DNA from: a virus
IMG/VR virus record: IMGVR_UViG_3300042539_001687
Location: 1 to 61,602 of that record
DNA length: 61,602 nucleotides
Direction: 5' to 3' (one strand)
The notes under the pieces are model-generated. The model saw nothing but the letters and a program-made list of their open reading frames with translations, made no database searches and was not told the DNA's origin. The stretch's first letter is position 1. Each line of letters begins with the position of its first letter. The translations under genes and the position numbers were made by a program. Positions 52,549 to 61,602 of the stretch are shown here, piece by piece.

Positions 52549-52812
52549 GTGCAAGACAAGGACTTCAAGGCCGACATCCACAGCAGGACGGCGGCAGACT
52601 GGACGCTAGAGAATCCCTTCCTCCCCAAGAATGACCTTGGCGTCGAGATGGATACCGGCCGCATGAAGCTCGGAGTGGGCCAGCGATGGGCGTCCACGAA
52701 TCACCTTCCGCCGCCCGGGTTCGTGGGCTTCACGAACATCGTCGCCCTGACGCAGGCGGCGTACACCGCACTCGCCGTGAAAGACCCCCAGACCCTCTAC
52801 ATCATCACCTAG
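52549..52812 (+). CDS. detached fibre-adaptor-like protein (87 aa)
   Basis: GTG start. The sequence AADWTLENPFLPKNDLGVEM matches the N-terminal module of phage tail fibres (Mtd-N / collagen-fibre adaptor type), and ALAVKDPQTLYIIT matches the strand that usually follows. Both are here in a stand-alone 87-residue protein instead of at the front of the large fibre gene. A likely adaptor or fibre collar. Confidence 0.7.
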   Translation: MQDKDFKADIHSRTAADWTLENPFLPKNDLGVEMDTGRMKLGVGQRWASTNHLPPPGFVGFTNIVALTQAAYTALAVKDPQTLYIIT

Positions 52813-52813
52813 C

Positions 52814-53212
52814 ATGGCTGCGGCAGTCGGCACAACCAGCGTCCTTTTTCGCGTCGGCAGCGGCTCGCCGTCGAAGGTGTTCCTGGGCAGCGCGTCGGTG
52901 CAGAGCGTGCCAGGCGCGCCGGAAATGATCGAATGCTGTGCCGATGTCAACTCGCTGGTGGTGTTCTACCCGCCCACTGACGGTGGCTCCCCTATCTTGG
53001 ATTATGAAGTCTGGGTCGATAACGCACCGCTGGACGACTACGCCCAAGGCGCCGTTGTCACCGGCCCCGTGTACGACCCTAACTCTCCTGCTGGCTCGCT
53101 GACAATCACCGTTGAGGGCGAGTCCTTCGACGGCCTGGATGTGTCGGTGCGCGCCCGCAATGCTATCGGCTACGGCCCGCTGGCCGCTGACATTGTCGGC
53201 CAAGTCTGCTAA
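52814..53212 (+). CDS. fibronectin type III domain protein (132 aa)
   Basis: One FnIII beta-sandwich is visible: VPGAPEMIECCADVNSLVVF, YPPTDGGSPILDYEVWVDN, then VSVRARNAIGYGPLAADIV. Such domains decorate virion surfaces and bind glycans or host surfaces. It lies between the fibre adaptor-like gene and the large lectin-like fibre. The first 35 residues are Ser/Val rich. Confidence 0.75.
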   Translation: MAAAVGTTSVLFRVGSGSPSKVFLGSASVQSVPGAPEMIECCADVNSLVVFYPPTDGGSPILDYEVWVDNAPLDDYAQGAVVTGPVYDPNSPAGSLTITVEGESFDGLDVSVRARNAIGYGPLAADIVGQVC

Positions 53213-53247
53213 CGGCTTCACATCACCCTACTCTTGCGACATTCACC

Positions 53248-56244
53248 ATGCCGATGAATCCGAGACTCCTGCGTCCGACCGCCAGCGGATTCAATCCCCG
53301 CCAGATCAGCGGTCTAGCCCTCTGGCTGGACGGTGCGGACGCCTCGTCGCTGTACACCACCGACGCGGGGCCGGTGACGGCAGTGGCGAGCCCGCTGGAG
53401 ATCAGCGGGTGTGCGTTGTGGCTGGATGCAAGTGATGCGGGGAGCATCACAGAGTCTGGCGGGCTGGTGAGCCAGTGGGCCGACAAGAGCGGCAATAGCC
53501 GCCACGCAACGGCCAGCACTACCGCACGGCCAACGACAGGGACGAGGACTGTTGGCGGCAGGAACGCTCTTGATTTTGACGGGGCTGCCAACTCAATGGC
53601 GACCGGCGGGTCGGCGTTCCCCACCGCTGCAACGCACACGGTGTTCCTTGTCTACCAACTGGACACCGCATCGCAATCGCGGACGAGTGTTCTCTTGACG
53701 GCGGCAACGATTGCTCACCAAGAAATCCGCGTGGCGGGATTCGGGTCAACCGCGATCAACTATATGTTCAACAACAATCTTGGGACTTCGATGACTTCAT
53801 CCGTCATCGGGCTTGGTCCCGTTGTTTTTTCGGCTCGGGAAGCATCAGCGTCGATGCGATCTGCTGGGGCGGGCGTGGTGTCTGCCACCAGCGGGAGCGC
53901 GGCTGCGTGGAGTTCCGGCTCAATGCTCATCGGCAGCCGCACGGCTGGCAACTTTGTCGATGGCCTGCTCTGCGAAATCATCATCTATCCGACAACGCTC
54001 ACTGATTCGCAGACCGCATCCGTCGAAGCCTACCTCGCCGCCAAGTGGGGCATCTCTGGCGTCCACGCCCCCGCCACCGCGACCAGCGATCCGGTGGGGT
54101 ACTGGGGCGACAAGTCAGGAACCGGGCATTTCTCTCAGGCTGTCGCGACGGCGAGGCCGGTTGTTGGAAGCCAGAATGGCCGGAAAACAGTTGCGCTTGA
54201 TGGCGTGAATGATTTCATGACCGCCGTCAATCCGTTGCCTACATCGATGCCGCTGACGTTTTTTGTTGCCCAGAGGATCGTCGCTGGCACATCGTTTGGG
54301 ATGACGTACACAATGGCGACAGAGTTCAACGTTCGGCAAGCCGGTGGGGGTGGCGTTCTTTCGATCATTCCCGGCACTGCCATCACAGGAACGTCCCGCA
54401 CTGGTTCAAGCGACATTCTGTCGATTACCTATCCATCCAGTGGCAGCAATACATTTTTTGTTAACGGCGCCCGTTTTCCTCTGGAGGATACAGGCACGCG
54501 GCCAGGGCTGACGGGCACACACGCGATTGGTGTCCGGCGGGCTACGGACGGGACGCTTACGTTTTACGCCAACGTGCAAGTGGCAGAGATACTTGCCTAC
54601 AACGCCGCCTTGACAGCCTCGCAGCGGCAGCAAGTGGAACGCTACCTCGCCGCCAAGTGGGGCATCACCCTCGCCCCGCAGGTCGCTGACGCCGATGCGC
54701 AGGCGTGGGTGAGCCGCGTCTACGCCGCTGGCTCTACGGTGTCGCAGCCGGTCGCTGACGCCGTCAATGACTTCGTTGTGGGCTGCAAGGCAGACGGCAT
54801 CTGGGATGCGATCAAGGCGTCCTGCATCCTGGCGGGTGCGGACACGCTGGCTGGGGCGTTGGTGCCTCTGAAGGGTGCCGCGCCGACGAATAACGGGCCA
54901 TTCGTCAGCGGCGACTACAACCGCAAGACGGGGCTGGTGGGCAATGCCTCCAGCAAGCACCTTGCGTCAGGATTCTTTACGGACTCGCTGACGGTAGGAA
55001 ATGGTCATCTGGCGGTTTACGCATCCACCGGCATGGGGGCCAGCGAAACAGCCATCGGCGCGAACGCAGGGGGCGGCGGGCTTATTATTCGCAACCTGTC
55101 TGGCAACATTGGCGTCCGGCTTTTTACCGGCGCGGACGGCGGGCCGTCGTCCGTTGGTGGGGCTACTGGATTTATCGGCGCGGCGAGGCCAGGAAGTCCT
55201 GAGTATTCCGTGCGGGCGAACGGCACCACTACGACGCACGGCGGGCTGATTAGCGGACTCAGTTCCAATCAAAACATCTCAGTTTTTGCGCTGAACAATG
55301 CTGGCGCAATCGCGGCGCGAACCGCTGCCCGGCTGGCGTTCTACTCCATTGGGGACAGCCTGAATCTTACGCAGTTGGACTCGCGTGTCTCGGCCCTCAT
55401 CACCGCCATTGGAGCGGCCCTTGTCCCGCAAGTCTCCAACGCCGATGCCCAGGATTGGCTGAACCGCGTGTATGACAACGGCGGCACCGTCAGCACCGGC
55501 ACGGCGAGCGCGGTCAATGAGTTCTGCAATGCCATCGACGCGGCTGGCATCCGCGACCGTTTCTACAGGCTCAACCTGTTCGCTGGGACGGGGCTGAACG
55601 CCGCACTGGTGCCGGTGTATCGGGGGCCGTCACGGACGGGGACGCAGTACGGCAACACCACCGACACCAATAACGGCCCGTTCGTCAGCGGCGACTACAC
55701 GCTGACCGGCGGGCTCAACGCGAACGGCTCTGCGGGCAGTAGTTCTAAGTACCTTGACACTGGGCTCGCGCCTGACGATTTGCCTGCACTGAGTTCAGTG
55801 CATCTGGCAGCATGGAAGGGCGCGGGCAGCATCGGCGGCAGCACTATAGCCCTCATTGGCAGTCGCACGTCTACGCAGTTCTGGTATGTCCGGCAAACCG
55901 CCCCCACCGATACCCTGGCTGGCAACATTGGGCATGGCGCGTTCGTTACTGGAGCCAGCGCAGATACCGCCGCCGGGCTAGTGACGATCACCCGCAACAC
56001 CAGCGGGCTTGTCATTTACAAAGATACCACCAGCGTTGCCACAGACGGTGCCCGCACGCCAACGGCGAACGCCAACGATTTCACAGTGTTTACGTTCCGC
56101 AACACTGACGGCACCGTCAGTTCAAACGTCGCCTGGCCCTATGCCATGTATGGCTATTCAGCGGGCGTGCATCTGTCATCCGCCGATGTGACCGCGTACC
56201 ACGCCGCGTTCGCCGCCTTCAACACCGCGATGGGTAGAGCATGA
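53248..56244 (+). CDS. large lectin-like tail fibre / adhesin (998 aa)
   Basis: Contains LamG/concanavalin-A-like modules: ISGLALWLDGADASSLYT, ISGCALWLDASDAGSITESG, SQWADKSGNSRHATAS, and a later DPVGYWGDKSGTGHFSQAVA, each ending YLAAKWGI. The second half has two diverged copies of a module (VADADAQAWVSRVYAAGSTV and VSNADAQDWLNRVYDNGGTV; NNGPFVSGDY occurs in each). Thus the protein is built by internal duplication. Likely the receptor-binding fibre. A collagen-like stalk is absent. Confidence 0.78.
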   Translation: MPMNPRLLRPTASGFNPRQISGLALWLDGADASSLYTTDAGPVTAVASPLEISGCALWLDASDAGSITESGGLVSQWADKSGNSRHATASTTARPTTGTRTVGGRNALDFDGAANSMATGGSAFPTAATHTVFLVYQLDTASQSRTSVLLTAATIAHQEIRVAGFGSTAINYMFNNNLGTSMTSSVIGLGPVVFSAREASASMRSAGAGVVSATSGSAAAWSSGSMLIGSRTAGNFVDGLLCEIIIYPTTLTDSQTASVEAYLAAKWGISGVHAPATATSDPVGYWGDKSGTGHFSQAVATARPVVGSQNGRKTVALDGVNDFMTAVNPLPTSMPLTFFVAQRIVAGTSFGMTYTMATEFNVRQAGGGGVLSIIPGTAITGTSRTGSSDILSITYPSSGSNTFFVNGARFPLEDTGTRPGLTGTHAIGVRRATDGTLTFYANVQVAEILAYNAALTASQRQQVERYLAAKWGITLAPQVADADAQAWVSRVYAAGSTVSQPVADAVNDFVVGCKADGIWDAIKASCILAGADTLAGALVPLKGAAPTNNGPFVSGDYNRKTGLVGNASSKHLASGFFTDSLTVGNGHLAVYASTGMGASETAIGANAGGGGLIIRNLSGNIGVRLFTGADGGPSSVGGATGFIGAARPGSPEYSVRANGTTTTHGGLISGLSSNQNISVFALNNAGAIAARTAARLAFYSIGDSLNLTQLDSRVSALITAIGAALVPQVSNADAQDWLNRVYDNGGTVSTGTASAVNEFCNAIDAAGIRDRFYRLNLFAGTGLNAALVPVYRGPSRTGTQYGNTTDTNNGPFVSGDYTLTGGLNANGSAGSSSKYLDTGLAPDDLPALSSVHLAAWKGAGSIGGSTIALIGSRTSTQFWYVRQTAPTDTLAGNIGHGAFVTGASADTAAGLVTITRNTSGLVIYKDTTSVATDGARTPTANANDFTVFTFRNTDGTVSSNVAWPYAMYGYSAGVHLSSADVTAYHAAFAAFNTAMGRA

Positions 56245-56543
56245 CTCTGGAGGAACTGGCACTGCCGGTGACTGTCGAATGGGGGCGTCAGAACGCCCTC
56301 GTCTTCGACGCCGCCCTGGCCCAGCGGCTCGCGGAGGTGCAGGCAGAGCATGGCGATCCCCGCCATGTGCCGGTCGCCGTCCCGCTATCCGGCGGGCGGT
56401 TCATGCTACTGGCCGACATCCTGACCGAGTGCCTGCCCGGCGGGCTGGTGTACGGGGGATTCTCGCAGTTGGACGCGGGTCGGTTCTCCGAGATCGCAGT
56501 GGTGCCGCTCGCGGATGCCCTGGCCCTGCTGCCGGGCGGATGA
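56241..56543 (+). CDS. small protein after the fibre gene (100 aa)
   Basis: Overlaps the fibre gene by 4 bases. Alpha/beta protein (LALPVTVEWGRQNALVFDAA, LLADILTECLPGGLVYGGFS). Translational coupling to the fibre suggests a chaperone or fibre partner. No family recognised. Confidence 0.65.
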   Translation: MTLEELALPVTVEWGRQNALVFDAALAQRLAEVQAEHGDPRHVPVAVPLSGGRFMLLADILTECLPGGLVYGGFSQLDAGRFSEIAVVPLADALALLPGG

Positions 56544-56725
56544 CCTGCGCGGCGTTAGACGCACTAATCTGCGGCCGGAACTATCCGGCGATTCCGGTTG
56601 GTTGCCGACGAAAGAGCGCATGCGTTGGGCCGGGAAAACAAGGCAAATGCTGGGTGATCCCGAAGCAGATTTCGGGATCATTAATTGAGCCGGAAGGCCG
56701 GTGCGGCGGACATAAATACCAGTGA
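56540..56725 (+). CDS. 61-residue cysteine-rich protein
   Basis: ATGA overlap upstream. It has six cysteines spread through 61 residues (TCAALDALICGRNYP, CRRKSACVGPGKQGKCWVIP, RCGGHKYQ). Likely disulfide-bonded. Its last codons form the late-promoter-like motif at 56709, so the 3' end may be under regulatory constraint. Confidence 0.55.
   Translation: MTCAALDALICGRNYPAIPVGCRRKSACVGPGKQGKCWVIPKQISGSLIEPEGRCGGHKYQ
56705..56721 (+). promoter_or_regulatory. late-promoter-like motif, GGCGGACATAAATACC
   Basis: Matches 9870-9885 over GGACATAAATACC and lies 62 bases before the next start. It ends the small cysteine-rich gene and could drive the tail-connector and tail-tube genes. Confidence 0.45.
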
Positions 56726-56770
56726 GAAGGTCAAGGGCCGGATCGTCCCGCACTGGAAAAGGAAGAAGTA

Positions 56771-57100
56771 ATGCCTCAGAAGCTCGAGCGGCTGAACTCC
56801 GTGACTGGTTCCGTCACGGCCACCAACAGTGCGGCCACAAGCCCCAAGATTCCGTTCGGAGCGGTGGCGGGGGGCATGATCCATGTCAGTGCGGTGTCGA
56901 GCGCCACGACGATCACGTGGCACGTGGCATTTGGCCAGGAGGAGACCCCAGTGCCGCTGAACGCCGACGGCGCTGCGGTGACCACCACGATTGCCGCCAG
57001 CAACGCCTACGCACTGCCCGACGCTCTGTTTGGTGCGCCGTACATCGTGGCGGTTGTCAACGCAGGCACGGCCACGTTCCGGGCCAGCGTCAAGGGCTGA
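56771..57100 (+). CDS. small virion protein (109 aa)
   Basis: Begins 62 bases after the promoter motif. Ala/Thr/Val-rich beta protein (SVTGSVTATNSAATSPKIPF, TTTIAASNAYALPDALFGAP). Probably a small tail or head-tail joining protein by position, before the tail connector. Confidence 0.65.
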   Translation: MPQKLERLNSVTGSVTATNSAATSPKIPFGAVAGGMIHVSAVSSATTITWHVAFGQEETPVPLNADGAAVTTTIAASNAYALPDALFGAPYIVAVVNAGTATFRASVKG

Positions 57101-57125
57101 TCGTCCAGGATCGCAGGGAGCGTCA

Positions 57126-57986
57126 ATGTACTACGCCGCCCAAGACATCGCCGAGTATCTCATGTCCTCGTACGGTGGCGGCGCTCAGGACAGTGAGCAT
57201 CGCGCCCTGCGGGCGGCCGTGCATCACGCCTACCGAGACCTGTGCACCTGCCGGGACTGGCTCTGGCACGTCACAGAGGGGTCAGTCACCGGCAGCGGGG
57301 ACTTCGTGCTGCCGGAGGGCGTTCGGAACCTCGATGCCCTGATTCCCCCAGACACGGTCTCGACGCCCACGATTCACGTGAGCCCGGCCGACTGGAACCG
57401 CATCGACACGAAGCTGCCCCAGCTTGACTCGCCCGTGTACTGGACGGTCCTGAAGTCGCCTCAGCACGCAGACCGCTGGCTGCTGAAGCTGGCCGGTGCC
57501 CCCGCCTCAGCGACCTACCGCTACACCTACCGCCGGCTGCCGACACCGCTGCGGTACATGGGGTACGAAGCCGCCAGCCGCGACGGCTCGCTCACCGCCA
57601 ATGGCCTGGTGCGGCGGTACGGCACGGCCACGACGTACCCCGAGTCCCACTACGGCATCCACCCCTACACGGCCCAAGAGGTCATCGGCCTTTCGGGCAG
57701 CCTGCAGGGCACTGCGCCAGCCAATGCCAAGACTGTCGTGTCCGACTACCTGGACATTTCGAGCACCATGTACACCCCGCTGCTGTCGGGCGCCGAGACG
57801 TGGATGGCTCGCCTGCTGGGCAAGAACGTCGAAGGCTCGATGACCGTCTACGCAAAAGACCTGCGCATGGCATTTGAGGCGGACGTTGTGGTGCCGCTGT
57901 CCGGCCTGCGCTCCGGAGCCTACGAGGTCAGTGTCGCCCGCGCACTGGGCTACTACTCGCCATCCGGCCCGGATACGGGGGTGTAG
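57126..57986 (+). CDS. tail adaptor / head-tail connector-like protein (286 aa)
   Basis: ATG 57126 follows a GGGAG site. The sequence opens MYYAAQDIAEYLMSSYGGGA, then a helical DSEHRALRAAVHHAYRDLCT segment resembling podovirus adaptor proteins (T7 gp11 group). The remainder is beta rich with YRYTYRRLPTPLRYMG. It would sit between portal and tail tube. Confidence 0.7.
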   Translation: MYYAAQDIAEYLMSSYGGGAQDSEHRALRAAVHHAYRDLCTCRDWLWHVTEGSVTGSGDFVLPEGVRNLDALIPPDTVSTPTIHVSPADWNRIDTKLPQLDSPVYWTVLKSPQHADRWLLKLAGAPASATYRYTYRRLPTPLRYMGYEAASRDGSLTANGLVRRYGTATTYPESHYGIHPYTAQEVIGLSGSLQGTAPANAKTVVSDYLDISSTMYTPLLSGAETWMARLLGKNVEGSMTVYAKDLRMAFEADVVVPLSGLRSGAYEVSVARALGYYSPSGPDTGV

Positions 57987-57988
57987 CT

Positions 57989-58354
57989 ATGGCAGAGCCC
58001 ATGTGGGCCGGGCTGGCCACAAACGCCAGCCCTTATGTCCTACCTCCCGGCGGAGCCGTCGAGCAGACGAATCTCGTCACCTCGACGCCCGGGCAGTTGA
58101 CGAGTCGCGATGGCATGCGGCCTGTCTCCTTCACGGCGGCGGCGCCAGAGATTCGGGACTGCTACCCCTACGTGTTCAGTAACTCCGTACGGCTGCTTGC
58201 GCTGAACGCCAGCGGGCAGATCGTGGTGCTGACCACGCCAGCGTACGGCACGGAGCTGTCCAGCCCCCTCGATCCATCCCTTAGCCCGACTGCCAACCAA
58301 GTGCAGAGCAGCTACACCGGCGACTTCTACGATCACGCAGGAGAGCCGCCGTGA
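57989..58354 (+). CDS. N-terminal tail-tube-like protein (121 aa)
   Basis: Starts 2 bases after the adaptor gene. Beta-rich Ser/Thr protein (VLPPGGAVEQTNLVTSTPGQ, NASGQIVVLTTPAYGTELSS). Together with the following 989-residue gene it resembles the start of a tail tubular protein B, but in a separate reading frame overlapping by 4 bases. Could be a natural split of an originally single gene. Confidence 0.65.
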   Translation: MAEPMWAGLATNASPYVLPPGGAVEQTNLVTSTPGQLTSRDGMRPVSFTAAAPEIRDCYPYVFSNSVRLLALNASGQIVVLTTPAYGTELSSPLDPSLSPTANQVQSSYTGDFYDHAGEPP

Positions 58355-61320
58355 CTGTGATTGCCTCTGGGTTCGCTGCCACCAAGCCAGTCTCCTGCGC
58401 ACAGGGAAGGTACGGAGAGCTCATCATTGCGCAGGGCGGTGGCGTGCAGCCCAAACGCTGGACGGGCTCTGGCACGGCCACGAATGCTGGCATTGAGAAG
58501 CCAGCGGCCGCTCCTGCCATCTCGCTCAACACCACCAAGCGGTACTACGTCGCCCGCACGGACGTCCACAAGCCAGGGGCCGTGTACAACGCGCCGCCGG
58601 AAGTCACGTTCACGACGCCCAGTTCGCCCCCCACTGGCTTCCGGGCCGCGAAGGCTCAGTCATATCTCAATCAGTCAGTGGTCGGGGAGATCTTGGTTAC
58701 GGACGGCGGCAAGCACTACCCAGCCTGTCCGTCCGTTGGCCTGAGCGCGACGCACGGTATTAACGCGGGCCTGACGGCGGTGCTGGATGGCACGCCCCCG
58801 CCAGCCGACGCCATCACGCACTACGAGATTATCCAGGGGCCGCCGTACGACGATGAGACGGACTACCCGACAAATCGGAAGACGCTGTGGTCGGCATGGG
58901 GCTCAATCGAGATCCCTATCGCGAACGTCTCGGGCACAATTGCCCGCACCATCTGGGTGTACCACAACGCATGCGGACTGGGCCCTGGCAACATCGCCAG
59001 CTACGTTTCGGTTTCGCTTTCCCAGTCGTACACCATCACTGGCGCCACCGGCTCCGGCGCCATTGCGCGGGTGAACTTTTACGGGCAGCGAGTTTTTGAG
59101 ACCAAGTGCGTCAACGGCACCGCTTTCTCTTGGTCGCACACTGCGTACATGGTGCGGTCAGTGACGGTCAAGGAGCGCGGATCTGGCTACAGCACGACCG
59201 ATCCCGTCGTGATCACGCTCCCTCCAGTCACGACGCTGGACACGGGCACTGGCCAGATGACGGGGACCGTGCCGTCATCAAAGAATCTCATCATCGAGGG
59301 CTATCCGCCCGGGCACGCCAATAACTCCTCGACGCCTCGCTTCGCCGTCAAGCAAATCAACATCACCAGCGGCGGCAGCGGCTACGTCGTGGCCCCCGAG
59401 ATCAAGATCAACTCCTCGTCGGGGTTTGGGGCGTACGCCACCAGCCGTGTCACCAACGGCGCCGTAACGCAAGTCACGCTTGAGTCGGGTGGCGGCGGAT
59501 ACAAACTGGTCCCTTCCGTGCAAGTTGTGGCGGGCGGGGCGGAGGCGTTTGCCGTCGCCCGGCCGCACTTGCGGGGCAAGTACCAGTGCTACTACCGGTA
59601 CGTTGACAACACCACTGCGGCCAACGGCGGGCCAATTCCCAGCAACCTGTCGCCCGTCCTGGAGGTAGACGCTGGAGATGGTGCGCAGTCCATGACCTGG
59701 ACGGCCACTGCACCATCAAACACTGACGGCCGCACCCTGACGGTGGAACTGTGGCGCACGACCGGCAACCAGGCGACGACCTTGTATCGCGTCGGCACGG
59801 GCGTGTCGCTGGTGGATGACCTGACCGACGAGGAGGTTCGCGATCCCAAGCGGGCTGGGTACGCCGCCATGCCGATCGTGCTGCCCAACGGCGAGCTGAA
59901 CGCCAATCGCTTCACCCCGCCGCCGAACAACAAGGCCGTTGTGGTTCGCTACCAGGACCGCTTCTGGTACGGCGTGGACACGGGGGGCTCGGAGCCCAAC
60001 TCGATCTACTTCTCGGAAGTGGACGAGCCGGAGAGCGTGCCTGACGTCAATGAGCTTGTCCTCCAACAGAACGCCCGAGACGGAGATGCTGTTACGGCGC
60101 TGGTGCCGTTTGGCGGCTCAATGCTCGTCATGCAGTCTCGGCACGCCTACTCGCTGTCGTTCAGCAAGCAGCCGCTCCGGGACGCAGACGTCTCGCCCAT
60201 CGCCAACAGGGGGTGCCTGGGGCAGCGGTGCTGGGACATCCACGAGGGCGTGTGCTACGTGCTGGACCAGTACGGCGTGTACTCCATCTCGCCGCAGGGG
60301 GAGATCCAGGACATCTCTTCCCCCATCAACGACATCGTCCGCACGCAACTGGACTGGGCCAACGCCGCCTGGAACTTCGTTCTGGTAGACGCCGTGCGCA
60401 AGGTGGTGCGGGTGTTCGTGGCCTTCAAGGCCGACGGCTCGACGGGCTATCCGACCCGTGCGTTGTGCTACTCCATCAGCACGGGCACGTGGTGGGTCGA
60501 ACGCTACCCGCATCGCATCTCGGCTGGCACCACGCTGCCGCTGTCGAACGGTGACTATCGCTGCGTGTATGGCGCTCAGGGCGGCGCCTTCCTGCTGGGC
60601 GAGGGCCACCTGGATGCGGCTCGCGGAGCGATCTCCACCGTCACCATCACCAACAAGGGGGCGGGATACCGCACGCCTCCGACCGTGACGGTCGCTGGCG
60701 GTGTGGGCGGCGAGCTCCAGGCGGCCATCAATGCCAGCGGGCAGGTCAGCGGCATCTGGATTATGCACTCGGGGCATGGGTACACCAGCGGCTCGCTGAC
60801 GATCTCGGCACCGGACGACCCCAACTGCGCTGCCCCAGTCCAGGCGACCGCTACGTTCACGGCCACGACCACCGCCAGCAACACGGCCATGTTTCCCGTG
60901 TACCGGTACAAGACAGGCAACCGTGCGTTCCCGACCGACGCCACCTCGAAGACCGGCGGTTCGGTGCAGCCTCGCGACATCAGCCTGACGTACCGGCCCC
61001 AGCCTGCCCGCTGCGACATCGCGGCCCGGCTGTACTACAACAACTCCCAGCACGCCCGGCCCAACGTGGCCCACCGCAATCGAGGCGTGGGCTTTGTGGC
61101 CAACACGGTGGACGGTGCGTCCCGGCTGGACATGGCCGCCCAGACCACCAAGACCGGCTACGACAGCGGGGTGGCGAAGGCTGTGTTTGCCAGCCGCAGC
61201 CTGGACGACATCCAGTCCTCAGACCGCCACGTAGCGGTGGAGCTGGTCGGTGCCCGCAAGAACGCCCAGCCGGTCGTGATCTACGCCCTCGACATCTACG
61301 GCACCGCCGAGAAGGGGTAG
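58351..61320 (+). CDS. large tail tube-like protein with repeated GxGY strand modules (989 aa)
   Basis: GTG start in GTGA overlap. Pieces such as SVTVKERGSGYSTTDPVVIT, NITSGGSGYVVAPEIKIN and VTITNKGAGYRTPPTVTVAG repeat a GxGYxxxPxV strand module. The middle region reads FNGSMLVMQSRHAYSLSFSK-like and LDQYGVYSISPQGEIQDISS, which is reminiscent of tail tubular B propeller repeats. Probably the distal tail tube/nozzle, consistent with a podovirus. Confidence 0.72.
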   Translation: MTVIASGFAATKPVSCAQGRYGELIIAQGGGVQPKRWTGSGTATNAGIEKPAAAPAISLNTTKRYYVARTDVHKPGAVYNAPPEVTFTTPSSPPTGFRAAKAQSYLNQSVVGEILVTDGGKHYPACPSVGLSATHGINAGLTAVLDGTPPPADAITHYEIIQGPPYDDETDYPTNRKTLWSAWGSIEIPIANVSGTIARTIWVYHNACGLGPGNIASYVSVSLSQSYTITGATGSGAIARVNFYGQRVFETKCVNGTAFSWSHTAYMVRSVTVKERGSGYSTTDPVVITLPPVTTLDTGTGQMTGTVPSSKNLIIEGYPPGHANNSSTPRFAVKQINITSGGSGYVVAPEIKINSSSGFGAYATSRVTNGAVTQVTLESGGGGYKLVPSVQVVAGGAEAFAVARPHLRGKYQCYYRYVDNTTAANGGPIPSNLSPVLEVDAGDGAQSMTWTATAPSNTDGRTLTVELWRTTGNQATTLYRVGTGVSLVDDLTDEEVRDPKRAGYAAMPIVLPNGELNANRFTPPPNNKAVVVRYQDRFWYGVDTGGSEPNSIYFSEVDEPESVPDVNELVLQQNARDGDAVTALVPFGGSMLVMQSRHAYSLSFSKQPLRDADVSPIANRGCLGQRCWDIHEGVCYVLDQYGVYSISPQGEIQDISSPINDIVRTQLDWANAAWNFVLVDAVRKVVRVFVAFKADGSTGYPTRALCYSISTGTWWVERYPHRISAGTTLPLSNGDYRCVYGAQGGAFLLGEGHLDAARGAISTVTITNKGAGYRTPPTVTVAGGVGGELQAAINASGQVSGIWIMHSGHGYTSGSLTISAPDDPNCAAPVQATATFTATTTASNTAMFPVYRYKTGNRAFPTDATSKTGGSVQPRDISLTYRPQPARCDIAARLYYNNSQHARPNVAHRNRGVGFVANTVDGASRLDMAAQTTKTGYDSGVAKAVFASRSLDDIQSSDRHVAVELVGARKNAQPVVIYALDIYGTAEKG

Positions 61321-61324
61321 TCGC

Positions 61325-61602
61325 ATGGCCGGATTCAGCAACCAGCGGCAGCAGTTGCGCAATGCTCTCCTCGCGGCGGGCCTGACGCCCGATGCTGCCA
61401 CGCAGATTGCCAGCATCTTGGGCAACAGTAGTCAGGGGATGTACCACGCCGGGCCAGTGGAGGTGGACAGCACCCCCGACGACCTGCGGTTCGTGGACCC
61501 GGACAAGCGGACGCAGCGATTCCCGCACCTGGACTTCCGCGAGGGCGACCCAGACCATCGTCCGCAGCGTACGGCCAACTCGGAGGAGCGGCAGGAAAAG
61601 CA
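61325..61602 (+). CDS. N-terminal part of the 493-residue protein split by the contig ends
   Basis: ATG 61325 follows the tail-tube stop by 4 bases, and opens MAGFSNQRQQLRNALLAAGL, then PDAATQIASILGNSS. It is open to the window end and joins in frame with base 3 of the window, so the full gene is 61325-61475 plus 1-1331. The N-terminal 40 residues are a helical hairpin, possibly an anchor onto the tail. Confidence 0.85.
   Translation, partial: MAGFSNQRQQLRNALLAAGLTPDAATQIASILGNSSQGMYHAGPVEVDSTPDDLRFVDPDKRTQRFPHLDFREGDPDHRPQRTANSEERQEK
61476..61602. repeat. terminal direct repeat, right copy (circular contig overlap)
   Basis: Identical over 127 bases to 1-127; see that entry. Removing one copy gives a circle of 61,475 bp. 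Confidence 0.95.

Overview
The window is a complete, circularly permuted genome of a GC-rich tailed phage. The first 127 bases recur exactly as the last 127 (61476-61602), so the unique circle is 61,475 bp and the first gene is the continuation of the last one. The virion genes (large terminase, portal, scaffold, HK97-type capsid protein, a tail connector, a roughly 1,000-residue tail-tube-like protein, a lectin-like fibre and three very large internal-protein candidates of 1880, 836 and 1210 residues) match a short-tailed (podovirus) plan. An integrase beside a tRNA 3' fragment indicates a temperate lifestyle. The host is not identifiable from the sequence. The absence of a recognisable peptidoglycan hydrolase, with a papain-like peptidase in the lysis position, hints at an unusual cell envelope, but this is inference.

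Layout: (1) 40.2-61.6 kb continuing through 1-16.1 kb, rightward: SSB, small early proteins, then the whole virion block. (2) 16.1-17.1 kb: leftward tyrosine integrase and attP-like tRNA fragment. (3) 17.0-23.9 kb, rightward: RecB-like nuclease plus Erf annealing protein, SF2 helicase, three or four further nucleases, a mini zincin, and HD and DUF5664 nucleotide-pool enzymes. (4) 24-27.6 kb, rightward: small membrane proteins around a papain-like cysteine peptidase, a candidate lysis module. (5) 27.7-28.4 kb: a phage sigma-70-family factor. (6) 39.9-28.2 kb, leftward: about 25 mostly small genes, a MoxR-like AAA+ ATPase with a DUF2201/VWA protein, and a serine recombinase.

The most striking content is RNA. 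The leftward operon carries two type-II hammerhead ribozymes, each placed directly after a stop codon, with covarying stems and identical loops. Between other genes of the same operon lie six copies of a second element (a small hairpin, a GGCGAGTTCTTT-like core, then a hairpin of variable sequence), and two copies of a third element (a hairpin with an 11-nt conserved loop and covarying stem). Almost every non-overlapping junction from 39.9 to 33.5 kb has such an element, while overlapping ATGA/GTGA junctions lack them. This looks like a programmed scheme for cutting or attenuating one long message.

On the rightward strand a GACATAAAYMCC-type motif precedes late genes at six places and resembles the one-box late promoters of T4-like phages. 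The phage sigma factor is the obvious candidate reader. No DNA polymerase, primase or RNA polymerase was recognised, so replication and early transcription probably use host enzymes.
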